A stretch of DNA of 64,000 nt, taken from NCBI GenBank assembly GCA_028551475.1, contig CM052360.1, forward strand, positions 26,296,682 through 26,360,681. Direction: 5' to 3'. This DNA comes from Casuarina equisetifolia (taxonomy: Eukaryota > Streptophyta > Magnoliopsida > Fagales > Casuarinaceae). Within the stretch, counting starts at the first letter, position 1, and each line of letters starts with the position of its first letter. A program made the translations under genes and the position numbers. Of this stretch, positions 21,852 through 34,132 are shown piece after piece. A model generated the notes under the pieces. The model did no database searches. It was given only the letters and a program-made list of their open reading frames with translations, and had not been told where the DNA came from.

Positions 21852-24800
21852 CATATTGACTTTGATAGTCCAGAGCACGCGAGACAGGCTCTAATCGTGA
21901 CAACCACAAACATCAAACAAGTAAATCAGAGAGCAACAACCCAAACCCAACAAGGCACAAAAGGTTCACCAAGGAAGGCATGTAAGACAAGAGAATAGCA
22001 AAGCACTCATTAGCTTTCACTAGTCAAAATCTTTTCTACACATCATGTACACTTTTTCTTTCGACTATATATAGGTGCAATTTAGTGTACATTTATTTTA
22101 TCCTTTTTTGCTAACTTGAATATACACTATGTTGAGCAACAAACCAGAATCTCTGTTGTCCTTCTCTTTCCTTGTTCTCTCTCCTTGCTTCCTCTATCTT
22201 TGCAACCTCAATTTCCTTCTCTTTTCTCATTTTTCCATTTGGTATCAAGAGCCAGCATCTGGTAGTTGCTCAAGGTAAACAACCAAATTGCCGTTAGCAT
22301 TTATCCTTTTCCTATTTCGGTAAATGTATCTAACTTTGTGAACTTGCAATTGAGTGAAACCAACTTTCTGCCATGGTTTACTCAGGTTAAGACATTTATG
22401 CAAACACAACGTCTATACAGCTTCCTAACCGGTGGAGTTGAAGAATTGTCGCCCACCATCCCAAATGAAGAATCCAATGAAGAAGTTGAAATTGCTAACT
22501 ATGCACCCTAGAAGCAAACTAATAGTCTTGCAAAACCATGGATCCTTAGCACTCCATCCGAGGAAGTGCTAGGATACATTTTTGAGTTGGAAACAACTTC
22601 TCAAGTCTGGGACGAGTTGTGCAACAAGTATGCCTAGAAAACTAAAACCAAAGAATACAACTTACTTTCCCAACTCTACCACCTTTGGAGGGGAAGTAAG
22701 CCACTTTTTGCTTATCTCAATGAGTTTCGAAGCTTAACTAACCAATTAAGCTCCATTGGTAAGCCATTCTTTGACCAAGGCAAATCCTTTCAACTGCTGG
22801 AAAGCCTAGGATCTAATGAATCCTTTTAACCATTATGTTTAAACCCCCATTCTTGCATTTAATGACATTGTGTCCCAGCTTTAGGCATTTGATGCCCATT
22901 TGAGCAGATATGCTCCTCCATAACAACTTGATAATGCAACCTTCACTACTTAACGCTTCCGGCATGGTGGCCATTTTGGTAACGAAGAGGATGAGGTGGT
23001 CAAAGTAGCTTCTCCTCCTAAGGACATGGATTCAACCAATCCACTCAACCCAATCGCACTACACCATGTAGACCTTTTGGAGAATAATAGCAAAACCCAT
23101 AGTCTATAAACAATCAGAACCATGGATGTCCATTAATTACATGCCAAATCTATTAAAAAAAAGGCATAACACCCTTTAATGTTGGCATCGTTTTGATCAT
23201 GCTTTCCAAACAGATGATGTTCCTCAAGCTCTTGCAGCACTCACTCTTGAAGATCCACCAGAAAGAGGTTGGATTCTTGATAGTAGAGATACTGCCCATG
23301 TCATTGACACATATAGTGAGTTAAAAAATGTTAAACCTTATTCTAGAATTGACAGAATCCTTATTGGTAATGGACAGCAAATTGCTATCACTTATATTAG
23401 TAACATTGTCCTAGGAAACAATTTGATTCCTCTCAACTCTGTCTTAGTGGCTCCAGATATAACAAGGAAATTGCTATCCATTTCTAAGTTAACTAATGAT
23501 TATCCTTGCCTTGGGATTTTTGATAACCATCATTTTTATGTTAAGGACTTAAAAACAGGGTAGATTATGTTGAAAGGGGTTAGAAAAGGAAATCTTGACC
23601 TGCTACCAGACCCTCCACGTATGGCTTTGTTTTCTCAATAGCAACTAGAATGGACTTAAACACCTAGCATTATAGGTTAGGGCACTCTCATGAACAAGCA
23701 GTGAAACTCTTGGCTTAACAAGGCAGAATCAATGTAGTACCTAATTCTGTCCTTGACTTTTGTAAACCTTGCCATATGAGCAAGAGTTGTAAGCTCCCTT
23801 TTACAAACTTTACCACCGGAACCTCTTATACTTTTGAAAAGGTCTACAGTGATGTATAAGGGCCTTCACCTGTTAATTCTTGTTAACACTATAAATATTA
23901 TGTGTCCTTTGTGGACAAGTTTTCATGGTTTACTTGGATATTTCCTCTTCGGCAGAAGTTTGAAGTGCTTGGTATCTTTAAGGACTTTAAGAAAATGGCA
24001 AAAACCCAATTTGGTTTACTCATCAAAATCTTGCAATCCAACAACGGTGGGGAATATCTAAGCAATGATTTTCTTTCCTTTCTTAAGGGTAACAGAATCT
24101 TACACCACCTTTCTTGTCCAAATACACCCCAACAAAAAGGGGTTACGGAAAGGAAACATCATAATATTGTGGAGCTAGCCATAACCATGATGATTGAAGC
24201 AAATGTCCCAAAACAATACTAGGTCGATGCCTTTCTTACTACACTGTATGTGATCAATAGTATACTAAGTCAATCCATCAACAATTCCATCCCTTTTAAA
24301 AAGTTGTATAAGAAACACTGTGATTATAACTTTTTCGAGTGTTTGGATGCTCATGCTTCCCTTACCTTAAGCATGAAGCTATAGATAAATTATCTCCCAA
24401 ATCATTTAAGTGCATCTTTCTAGGATATATCCCACGACATAAAGGCTATAGGTGCCTTCATCATGCTTCTGGGAGTCTTTGTCTCAAGACACATTATCTT
24501 TAATGAAGTCTTATTTCCTTTTGCAGTTAAACTTAAAAGTTTTGAAACATGTCATACTGTAACGTGCCCTCCTCAAAGCTTAAAAGAACTAGTTAGCTTG
24601 CACCTCTCACCTACTGACTAGGTAGGTGAAGTCATGACTGAAAACTCCTTGGAAAACACATTAAGCAATATGGATAAAGACACTCCACCTCCTGCAACAT
24701 GGCTAACTATTGTCCTTCATTGCATCCTCAAGAAGCCACAAGTCCTACGCATGTTGTGACTCTAGTTGGGTCTCTATTTGTTCCATTTAAGACCCTTACT

Positions 24801-26564
24801 AGTTGCAACATGCCACCTTTGTATAGCAATGTGGAGACTCCCAAAAGTTATAAATTTGAGGGCCAATTGAGTGATGCCCAACTAGTCTCACCTGTGAATG
24901 ACTCACCCATAGCGGCATGCTCAAGCAGCTTCATTTGCTCAACAATTACACCTCTAACAACATCAACAACCAACCCCATTTCTATTGATAAAGCTAAGTA
25001 AGTATCCAAAAGTCTAATGTCCACTATTCACTCATCCCCTTCATCTCTTTGTAAGAATGACAACCAGCAATATGTAGCTCACAATCAATAATCTTTAATC
25101 TCTCTCCTACCAGTTAACCCAGAGAATACTCATACCCATTCCATGCAAACTAGGAGTCAAACTAGAATCTAAAAACCAAATCCCAAATATACACTGACCC
25201 TTACTTACTCGCTTCCCTCACTCCTTGAAAATCTTCATTCGGCTTTAAAACACAAGGGTTGAAGACATGCAATGGAGGAGGAAATGTCAGCCCCTAAATG
25301 TAACAATACTTGGCAACTTGTTCCTCGGTTAGAAGTAAAAATATTATGGGATGTCGTTGGGTTCTAAAGCAAAAACTTTGACTAAATGGAGAATTAAACC
25401 GCTTGAAGGCAAGACTTGTAGCCAAAGGCTACCATCAAGAACCAAGTATGGACTTTCTTGAAACTTTTAGCCCTATTATTCGCAGTATTACAATTTGTTT
25501 GATTCTATCAATTGCTACCATGAGCCATTGGCCATTGCTTCAATATGATATAAATAATGTCGTCTTGCACGGACCACTTACTGAACCTGTTTTTATAGAA
25601 CAAGCCCCGGGGTTCATTAGTTCTCACCTTCCAAACCATGTATGTCGATTGACAAGAGCTTTCTATGGTCTTAAACAAGCCCCATGACCTTGGTATGATA
25701 GGTTCACCAACTTTCTTTTCTCTATTGGCTTTCGATGCAACCAACATGACCCTTCTCTGTTTATTACTTGAAAAAAATGGTGTAATTATTTGGATTTTAC
25801 TCTATGTTGATGATCTTATAATGACCAGGAACTCTAGGGAGTGAATTACGAGCTTTGAGGTTGCTTTTAGTCATGAATTTCCAATTAAAAGTCTTGGCCA
25901 ACTTCACCACTTCTTAGAAGTTAAAGTCACCCACGCTGCTAAAGGGATCTTGTTGTCTAAAAAACAATATGTTGTTGACATCTTAAAATGGGCAAGTATG
26001 GAGCATTATAAGCCCATTGCAACACCTATGGCTACCAAGGAACCAATGCTACAAAATGGAGTCTCACCAATTAAGGAACTATCTATATTTTGGAGTCTTG
26101 TAGGGGCACTCCAATACCTTACATTAGCTTAGCCGGACCTTTCCTTTGCTATCAACTATCTATGTCAAACAATGTATGCACCAACAATTGTTGACTTTCA
26201 TCAGTTAAAGAGAGTGATGAGATATTTACATAGAACAATATCTTACGGACTTAAGCTTCACTTTACTAGTACCTTAAACTTGTATGATTATAGTGATGCA
26301 GTTTGGGGCAGTTGCCAAGTGACTAGGCAATCTACCACAGGATTGTGCTTCTTTTTAGGTGCAAATTGCATCTCATGGAGTGCAAAAAGGCAACTGACCG
26401 TCTCAAGATCATCAACAAAAGAAGAATATCATTCTTTGGCCACAACAACAACAAAGTCAACATGGATCCCATTCCTATTTAAGGATCTTGATGTACCTTA
26501 ACTTGAACCAATAATTTTGTTTTATGACAACATGTTAGCCTTATACCTCACCACTAAGCCAATT
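21852..26564 (+). mobile_element. Copia-1: decayed Ty1-copia retrotransposon, 3' end truncated
   Basis: A 5' LTR-like region runs from about 21857 to 22240, followed by a primer-binding site (TTGGTATCAAGAGCC). Gag begins at 22266 (ETNFLPWFTQVKTFMQ). Integrase pieces lie at 23700-24300 (DKFSWFTWIF, NTPQQKGVTERKHHN), reverse transcriptase at 25400-25950 ([34 protein letters not shown]) and RNase H at 26170-26500 (CISWSAKRQLTVSRSSTKEE). Many stops and frameshifts are present. No 3' LTR was found: the sequence passes at about 26565 into unrelated repeat DNA. The insertion cut exon 2 of copy C. A target duplication cannot be shown because one end is missing. Confidence 0.85.
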
Positions 26565-26615
26565 AAACAACAATACTTATTCTCATCATTATAGACATGT
26601 ATACCTACATGTAGA
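26565..26615 (+). repeat. Terminal remnant of the TGATAACTC repeat family
   Basis: The stretch around ACATGTATACCTACATGTAG matches the right end of the element at 43259-44963 (ACATGTATACTTACATGTAG), with TCATCATTAT upstream in both. Only about 50 bp remain. Confidence 0.5.
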
Positions 26616-27564
26616 ATTTAACCAAACAAATATTCATAAGAATATTAATGTGTAAGAATATCATTGAAGGTTCAAAGTTCCTTTACAAATCGATGAAGAA
26701 TGTCGTGAGTGTATGATCTATCACAAGCTTCAATACTTTATCAATTTCTCAGCAAGATCTCATCAAAAAGCTCCCAAGAACTACCAAGAACATCTCTTTA
26801 TAGAAGATTTAAAGCATACTAGCTTTCTAGGGTTTATGTTCAAACTTAAGATGCCCATTGCAATTTTTTCGTTAAAACTTGATAAAAGCTCCATCAAACA
26901 ACAATGCAAATGATGATTAATGATTTCATTGTTGTTCTAACAACATAATCACTTTAGGTTTCTTCCTATTGGAGAATCAATAATAGAGAGAGGCGATAGA
27001 ATAGCTTGGTGATCAATTCAAGGCTCTTCTCCTCGTAATAGCTTAAGAGAATTTCTTATAAGTGAAATGGTGTTGCATGCTTCATATTAAGACATCAAGC
27101 GGGCTGAGTCTTGCGGGCTGAGCTTGCAAGCTGATTCCCATGGAATTGATCCAATTTATAAAGACCCTCACTTGAACTTGAACCAGCTAAGTAAATAGCC
27201 TTACTCGGGTTTGCTTCAAGCTAAGTAAAACCAAGTATTATGATTATGATTTTGACCTTCATAGTATGATTCTTGATTCACATGCACCTACAAGTACATA
27301 AACCCAAGTTTCATTTTTCTTCAAATAATCAAATATTCCTTTAGCTTTTTTTCATACAAAATATTTCTCAAAGACATTATATGAAGTTAATATGTGAAAG
27401 AATATAAGAACCCAGTTACTTTATAATATTATTTATTGATATTATAATTTGCACACCTTTTACTTCCTTGATATTTAATATTGTACATAATCATATGAAA
27501 AATATTTTTACAAATATTATATATAGTCAACAATTTGTCACAACAAAACACACATTTTTCCAAC
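26616..27564 (-). mobile_element. SIRE-type LTR, solo or truncated
   Basis: On the minus strand it starts TGTTGGAAAAATG and carries the conserved LTR blocks GTTTTGTTGTGAC, AGTAAAAGGTGTGCAAATTA and GATATTATAA-like words. The same blocks occur in the LTRs at 34133-35353, 40569-42169 and 49323-50926. The right edge (27564, LTR start) is clear and the left edge is not. It abuts the truncated TIR-NB-ARC gene. Confidence 0.65.
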
Positions 27565-27569
27565 ATTCT

Positions 27570-29148
27570 TTTTCTTTTTAAGAGGTGAATGATATTTTTT
27601 AGGATACCACAATCTATTATAGCTACTAGGTTATCATTCTTTAAATCAAATCATACATATGAAAACGTATGGACTCTTAGACCTTTATGAAAGATTTCCC
27701 TAAAAATTTCAAAAGTTCTCAATTTTTCTTATAGGTCTTCTCTCTATCAAAATTGTTTGAGGCTCATCCTATTTTTGGATTGAAATTTGCTTCCACTAGA
27801 CCTAAAGCACTTTTTTGTGTCTTAATTGTTCTACCAAATTACAAGGACTAAAAAACTTTAAGAGCTAGAGAAAGGTCTTTGTATAATATACAAAATCTTA
27901 GACAACCCATATAATTTTCTTCAAGATGATATTTTTGAAGGCCTTTCAGCAAAAGAGCTTTGAAACTTCATTGTATTCCAGCCTTTGAACCTCATTAATA
28001 ATGTCCATATATTTGTTCAACAATTTTTGTTCATAATGATGATTCTACTTTGATCAACTTAATGATGGCTCCCTACTAATGCTTTGAGGTGTCTTTCTTT
28101 ATTTGCCTCTCATTAAGAAAAACAAAATCATTTCTACTTCATGCACTCTTCTTACTCTACCTTACACTATTTTTAGATAAATATGACCATAAATGTTAGT
28201 CTCTTCTTTAAGACAAGGAATAAAATAGCTACCATTTTTTAATTGAAAAGAAGCTTTGCTGTGAATTATATTTGTTAGGCTTGTTTTGCCAATTCCACCT
28301 ATCATACAAATTCCTATAATGTGAACATCAAAATGATCTTATACAAAGTAAAGAATTTCAAAAGGAGCCTAATAAGTGTTTGATACATTGTGACACAAGA
28401 TAACTTCAATCTGCGTAATTATTTCTTCAACAACTATTGCTATGTGCCTGCAGAAAAGAAATAATTAAGAAACAAAGTCCAAAAAAACTAAAAATTCCTT
28501 TAATTCTATTAACTTGAAACACAAGTATATTTCTTATGCTTAGCCATAGGAGAGTCGAGTAGGTTTGGTTTAGCGAAACCACATGTATGAATTTAGAACA
28601 ACGTTTGATTGTTTTGGAGGAATTTTAAACTAATCCATGCACACATCAAAAGAAGAAGAGACTAAACGATACCTATTATGATCTATATACCATCTAGCGT
28701 CAGAAGCCACTTCTTCCAAATCAGCTCTCCAACATTTAACTTGTTCTTCGTTAACCGCATGGTCTACAAAACTCTCTTTCTACTTTCTCATGTCAGAAGG
28801 ATCCACATGGTAGGAAATAGGGAAAATAGTTAGGCCCATCACTTTCTTGCATTCTACAATCTTGGTCAATTCAATCAAGCATGATGTAGAAGAAGAGTAA
28901 TCCTCTGCAAGGACAATGACAGCAAATTGGGATTCTTGTATGGGTTTCAAGAGCTGAAGAGGGTGTGATTCTTCATCATCTTTAAAGACAAGAATCCCTT
29001 TCCGCTTCAAAGCAGCATGTAATTGGTCAATAAAGCTTGTTCGGGTGTCTCCTTTGTGAAAATTGAGGAAAACATTATATGCCCATCGAGGTGTTGAAGA
29101 AGAAACGGAGGAAGATGAAGGGGTTTTCTAGATGCTCGTCAACTCCAT
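27570..29148 (-). pseudogene. TIR-NB-ARC(-LRR) resistance gene, broken
   Basis: TIR-NB-LRR proteins are intracellular immune receptors. Exon 1 (29148-28673) encodes the TIR domain: WAYNVFLNFHKGDTRTSF, KRKGILVFKDDEE, QFAVIVLAEDYSSSTSCLIE and PISYHVDPSDMRK. It has a TAG seven codons after the start (29130-29128) and another TAG right after DMRK (about 28780). A GT donor follows at 28672. Exon 2 starts at 28447 after CTGCAG and contains the P-loop (DVHIIGICMIGGIGKTSLTN). Further on come LEYNEVSKLFC near 27940 and LSLALKVF near 27880, the RNBS-C and GLPL regions. Stops and frameshifts are frequent after the P-loop. It is cut at 27570 by the LTR; no LRR is left. Confidence 0.8.
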
Positions 29149-29635
29149 CTGAGACTCCCAAGCTCAGCAACAAGGCTCTCTGTAAGGTTGGGTTACTGCG
29201 ATATGCAAGCGATGGGTCAAAGAAAAGGAAATCAGGCTAGATTCAAGTGGCATCGAAGTAAATTTACCGAGTCTGGTAGAAAGCAGACAGGAGGAGCCAT
29301 AGATTTCTCCTTACCATTGGTGCTTTGAATTCAAAAGGAAGAGACAATTCGTCCACTATTGCCAAGGACAAGTTGAAAGGACCACCACAAAAGCTTAGGC
29401 GTGCTAGGAAAAAACAATATGTTGATTTGATAGGGTGTACTGGCCAAAATGGGACTCGGGGCGGGTAACCAGCGTAGGCCAGAAATAAATAATAAAAATA
29501 ACGATTTAAATTTTTAAATCGATTACAAAATGAACAATAAAGCTGAAGTTATATAAAAAATCTCTAACACCTACAATCTACTGCAAAAATTTCTCTGGTC
29601 GTCGTTCAATGGTCCTCACCGTGCTCGTGATTCCA
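29149..29635. other. Upstream flank of the TIR gene, no gene recognised
   Basis: No coding motif on either strand. The first units of the tandem array begin near 29630. Confidence 0.4.
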
Positions 29636-29639
29636 GTGA

Positions 29640-31150
29640 CCTACTTTACTGTTTCTGTAAGAGGTCAGTCTACATGTCCATTCTTATAAGCTACCTTACA
29701 CTTTAACTTCTGTATCATTAACTGGACCATGTTGGATCTTTCTGCTTGTTGATCGGATTTGGTTGAAAAGACACCTAAAAATTAAATTTTCTCCGGTTAT
29801 CGTTTCTGGTCTTAATCAAATGAAGGCCACTTTGCAATCATGATTTTGTTTTATTATTATATTGCTTCTCCTGGAGGTTATTCGTCATATACATTTATAT
29901 AAGCTTTTCCATAAACTAGCATATATCATCCATACAACTTCCCTTCCATATCATGAACTTCATACCATTACTTGTCGGTAGGATTTTGGTAGAAAATATT
30001 ACTTTTGCATCAAAAGTTTCTCCAATCATGGTTCTTTGTCTTGAGTCAACGAAGGTCATCTCTGTGTTCATGATTTCGTTGAGATGCCGCACTATTTCAG
30101 AGTTTTGTCTTGTATCCATTTGTACATGTTCCATGAGTGAGTGTATTTTATGCATTTTAGTCACCACAATCCAATTTCACTACACTATTACAAAGGATTC
30201 CTTTTATCATCGTTTTTTGTCTTCAGTCAACGAAGACAATCTCTGTATTCATGATTTCTTTTATGTTTCTATCAGAGGCCAGTCAACTGAATTGTGCTGC
30301 TTGTCGATAGATTTGGGTAAAAGAGATGACTTTTGTCGCAAAAGCTTCTTTTGTCCGCATTTTTCATCTGGAATTGCTGAAGGCCATCTGTGTGTCTGTG
30401 TTTTGGTTGAGTCTCTGTACAATTTCTACCATAGGTGAGTCCTCATATCCATTTGTTTAAGTTGTCCCAAGAACTAGTAGATTTTATCCGTTCAAGTCAT
30501 CACGATACAATTGAACTTCTCTATCATGGATTGAACAGGGCTACTTGTCCGTGGTCATTGTTGTTCATCAGCGAAGGCCATCTCTAAGCATGTGATTTCA
30601 TTCAGCTTTTATGCTGTTTCCATCAGAGGTCAGTCTCCATATCCATTTGTATATGATATTCCATGAGGTAGTATATTATATCAATTCAATTCATCATGAT
30701 GGAATTTAATTTCCCTATGGTAAACTGGACACTGCTGCATTATTGGGTAGCATTTTAGTAGAAAATGCTAAAATATTATAGTTATTGAATACCTTGTACA
30801 AATGAACATGACGACAGACCTCTCTTTTTTTTTTTTTTTTCTGTCAATCAACGCATTTGTGATTCATTAAGCTTGCCTATTAAGAGGTCTGTCGTCATGT
30901 TCATTTGTACAAGGTATTCAATAACTATAATATTTTATTTTTCAAGCCATCACGATACAATTCAACTTCCATATTGTGGGCTGGACAGTGCTACTTCTCC
31001 GTTGGATTTGGTAGAAAAGATTAGTTTCGCAGCAAAAGTTTCTATGTTCATTGTTTTTCCTCTCCGAGTCAAGGCCGGCTACCTGCGTTTGTGATTTCAT
31101 TATGCTATTATATTGTTTCTACCAAAAGGTTAGTGTTCTTATCTGTTTGC
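29640..31150 (+). repeat. Degenerate tandem array with exon-like cores, at least six units
   Basis: Units of roughly 200 bp repeat landmarks in the same order: CATATCCATTTG, TCATCACGATACAATT, TTTGGTAGAAAAGAT, GCAGCAAAAGTTTCT, GAGTCAACGAAGGCCATCTC, TCTACCATAGGTGAGTC-like ends. Several cores sit between an AG (or a close match to it) and a GT. Two of them (30324-30435 region and 31033-31128 region) count to 96 nt, but each is open in a different phase. Two more units stand at 51886-52390. I recognise no protein domain in the cores. Confidence 0.7.
30769..30937. repeat. Perfect 55-bp inverted repeat with 59-bp spacer
   Basis: Arms 30769-30823 and 30883-30937 are exact reverse complements. Each contains CTTGTACAAATG and GACGACAGACC or its complement. 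The spacer carries an 18-base T-run. The structure interrupts one unit of the tandem array. The arms are perfect while the surrounding repeats are degenerate, so the structure is young. Confidence 0.9.
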
Positions 31151-31469
31151 ATAAGCTATTCTACTAGTAATGCTTGGATTTGTAGGGTTACGTAAAAGAA
31201 GTGCTTTACCGTATTAGAGAATTTGTGTGCTTTCTTGCTGGTTGGGAAAAAGGTCAATACTATTGCACCTCGAGTGTTTAGTATGGCTGGGATTGGGTAT
31301 TTATTTGTTAAATCTGGTGTGATTATTTTGAATGACCTAATATCGAATGATTTGATTTTTCTCTCCTTTTTTGATCGATTTAAAATAACTTGGGAAGAGA
31401 TCAAATAAACAACAAAAGGCAAATTTAACATTAACAGAAAGAAGCAGAGTCCTTCTTTTAGTGGTGCTT

Positions 31470-31695
31470 ATATATGTTCTAGGATTGAACTCCTGAATTA
31501 ACTCCTTGTTTGGACATCTTCCGTAGAGAAAAAATGGCTGTTTATTTTTCCCCTCATGTAGCACTTCTCCTGCTACCTTTTACTCGTAGGATAGCAAGAG
31601 ATATGCCACATGAGGGAAAAAAACCACCCATATTTTTGCTATAGAAGGTGTCCAAACAAAGAGTCAAGTCTGGAGTTCAATCTATATATAACCAG
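31470..31695. repeat. Imperfect fold-back (MITE-like), arms of about 90-110 bp
   Basis: Left arm 31478-31570 and right arm about 31600-31692 pair with mismatches. TTGTTTGGACATCTTCCGTA on the left matches the complement of TATAGAAGGTGTCCAAACAA on the right, and CCCTCATGTAGC matches GCCACATGAGGG. It has no coding capacity. It could be a fold-back MITE or a hairpin locus; no target duplication was established. Confidence 0.7.
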
Positions 31696-32577
31696 CATGA
31701 ATGAAGAAACAAAATTAGTGTAACATTAACCTGATAATAAAACTAAGGGGGAAATTGCTCATAATAGACAAGTGATTTACCATCTCATCATAATGACCAG
31801 GAAATATATTTTCTACCAAATGTAAGCACGATAGACAGTGTTAGCCAGTAGCATTAACTTTGCATTATTAAGTTCCTTTAAACCTTCCGTTCAAAAATGT
31901 TCTCGAAATGCATGTAGAAAGGAGCTGACAAATGGCATCAATCTAAAGAAAATTTACTAAAGAAGAATTTACCAATTGGTGAGCAAAATACAATGTAATA
32001 ATGGCCACACTCCTTAAATACAAATTAAACCCCTTTTAGAAACTACATTGGATGCCATAGTTATGGTGATTTGATATCTTGTGGAGCAGTTCTTTGTTTT
32101 CTAAAATTTTTGTGCCGAAATTACTGATAGATAAAAAAAGGTTGGGCGCCGAAACCTTTGCCATTTAATTAAGACAACACCAAAGTGAAGATAATGTCAT
32201 GTTAATTGAGCTTGGTCACAGTGGTCTAAAAGATTAACACAATAATCCAAGATTTTGTTAATGCATAAAACAAAGGCTTGTTTCCCTTCACTTTCTTCCT
32301 ATTGCCTAGAAACCAGCAGTTGTTCAATATGTTTTTTTTTTTCCTTGAAAGCTCAATTTTATTAAACTAAAAGGAGAGGAGCAAATGGTTGTGTCATAAA
32401 CAAAAGCAAGGGCTTCTCATGGGATTGAATCGATATACATATGGCAATATACCCAGTGGTCTACAATGTGGGCACATTGCTGGCAAACCAAAATGAAAGA
32501 TTTAGGCCGTAATGGCCATATATACTAGGTTCTTTCCGCTTTCAATAGCTTTTTATATTTGGTTGTCTAAAATAATA
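31696..32577. other. Gene-free stretch left of Copia-2
   Basis: AT-rich with no recognised gene. The 5-bp duplication TAATA of Copia-2 lies at its right end (32573-32577). Confidence 0.4.
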
Positions 32578-32782
32578 TGCTGGTGCATATAAGGAAAGAT
32601 ATATATGTGCCTAATTAGGCTATGTGATTATTGTAACATATTCCCTTTGATTATGTAATACTCACATTAATTGTAATCCTTTTATAGAGTAGGAATCAAG
32701 CCTATAAATCAAGGCTTTCTCTTGTATAGAAACATTACAGCAAATACAATTGCATTCACTCACTTCTTGGCCTTGTTTTACA
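32578..32782 (+). repeat. 5' LTR of Copia-2
   Basis: Matches 38344-38547 along its whole length with scattered substitutions. It is followed by a primer-binding-like CTGTATCATCGAC. Confidence 0.9.
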
Positions 32783-34132
32783 CTGTATCATCGACTAGGT
32801 TCTTTTTTGAGACCTTTCACCATTTCTACTTTTCCTTTGTCATTCTTGGCCTTTAGTAACAAGTTAAAAGTCTTGTTAATCTTCATTTTTTTTACCATCA
32901 ATTACTTTTTTGCATTTCGATTTCCACAGATTTACATTCTACCCTCCCAACCCCATAACCCTAATTCCCAAAATTTCCCCCAATTCCAAAATTACCTTTT
33001 ACCATAATTCTTAATTTTTTCCCTAATTCCACAATCACCCCTAGCCCTAGCCACCATGTCTACCACCCAAGATTCACCTGCCACCCTTCCTACCATTGTA
33101 ACTTGCAATCCTTATAGCCTTTTGGTGGCCAACCTTCAATCAATCAGCATCGTCTTGACCAAGCTAATTGACGAAGCCAATTGGGTATTTAGAATGATCA
33201 AGTCAAAATCGTCCCCCTTGCCTAAACAAGATGGGGTTTCTTGACAGCACCCTCCTAAACCTCGTCGATGATGGTGAAGAGGCCCAATGTTGGGACCAAT
33301 TCTACGTTGCTATCAAAACATGGCTTCTCAATTTTGTTGAACCCACTCTTATAAGCATAATCACCAATCTCTTGATCATTGAGATTTGGTCCGTTTTGAA
33401 AAAAAGCTTCGACAAAGTCACCGCCACCCAAAAATTTCATTGAAAAAGGCCATCAAGAAGTTGAAGCTTTCCAGTGGGGCCACCAACACAAAACTCACCA
33501 ATTTTTTTTTTTTTTTTTGGCTTCAAGATCTCTAGGGATAACTCAAATCCCACTAGGCACCCATTAACTACACTTGCAAAAAGTGTGATTCTAGTGTCAA
33601 TACTCACTTTTAAGCTTGAGAGCAAAAGGATAAAGCCATGAAATTCCTCTTTGGCCTTCCATCGAAGCACTAGATACTATGTTGTTCAATCCTCTCCTAC
33701 AGAGAACTCCCTAGTTGGAGAAAACCTAAGTTATAGCAAAACATGATGTCACCTAATGCTCTTAACATGCCGGTAACCTTCTTTCCAGTGACTTACTAGC
33801 ATTCTAGGCTTCTTGGTCACTCTCAATGCATGGGGGAGCTTGCCCTTGTAACACCATCCATCCCCGGCTGGGTTGAGCCCTACTCATGAGCCCATAGACT
33901 TTTCCTCTAACCCATATTTGTCTTAGTTTTTTGGCAACCACTACAACAAGCCAAGCCATGTTTAGGAATCTTACTTCCTAATTGTGGGCTACCTATTTGA
34001 TTGGTAGCCTAGGTAGAGAGGTGAATCCTAGAAGAAATCCAGTAAATCTAGGCCTTTGGCCCATAATGCGGCTACCTAGGATTTAACCCCTCCTGGTGGA
34101 TTTGGGCCTCCTAGCCTGTTTAGCTATAAACT

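Noticed and set aside
31156..31564. Overlapping minus-strand frames of 75-91 codons
   Set aside because: They overlap the start of the fold-back repeat and show no recognisable motif.
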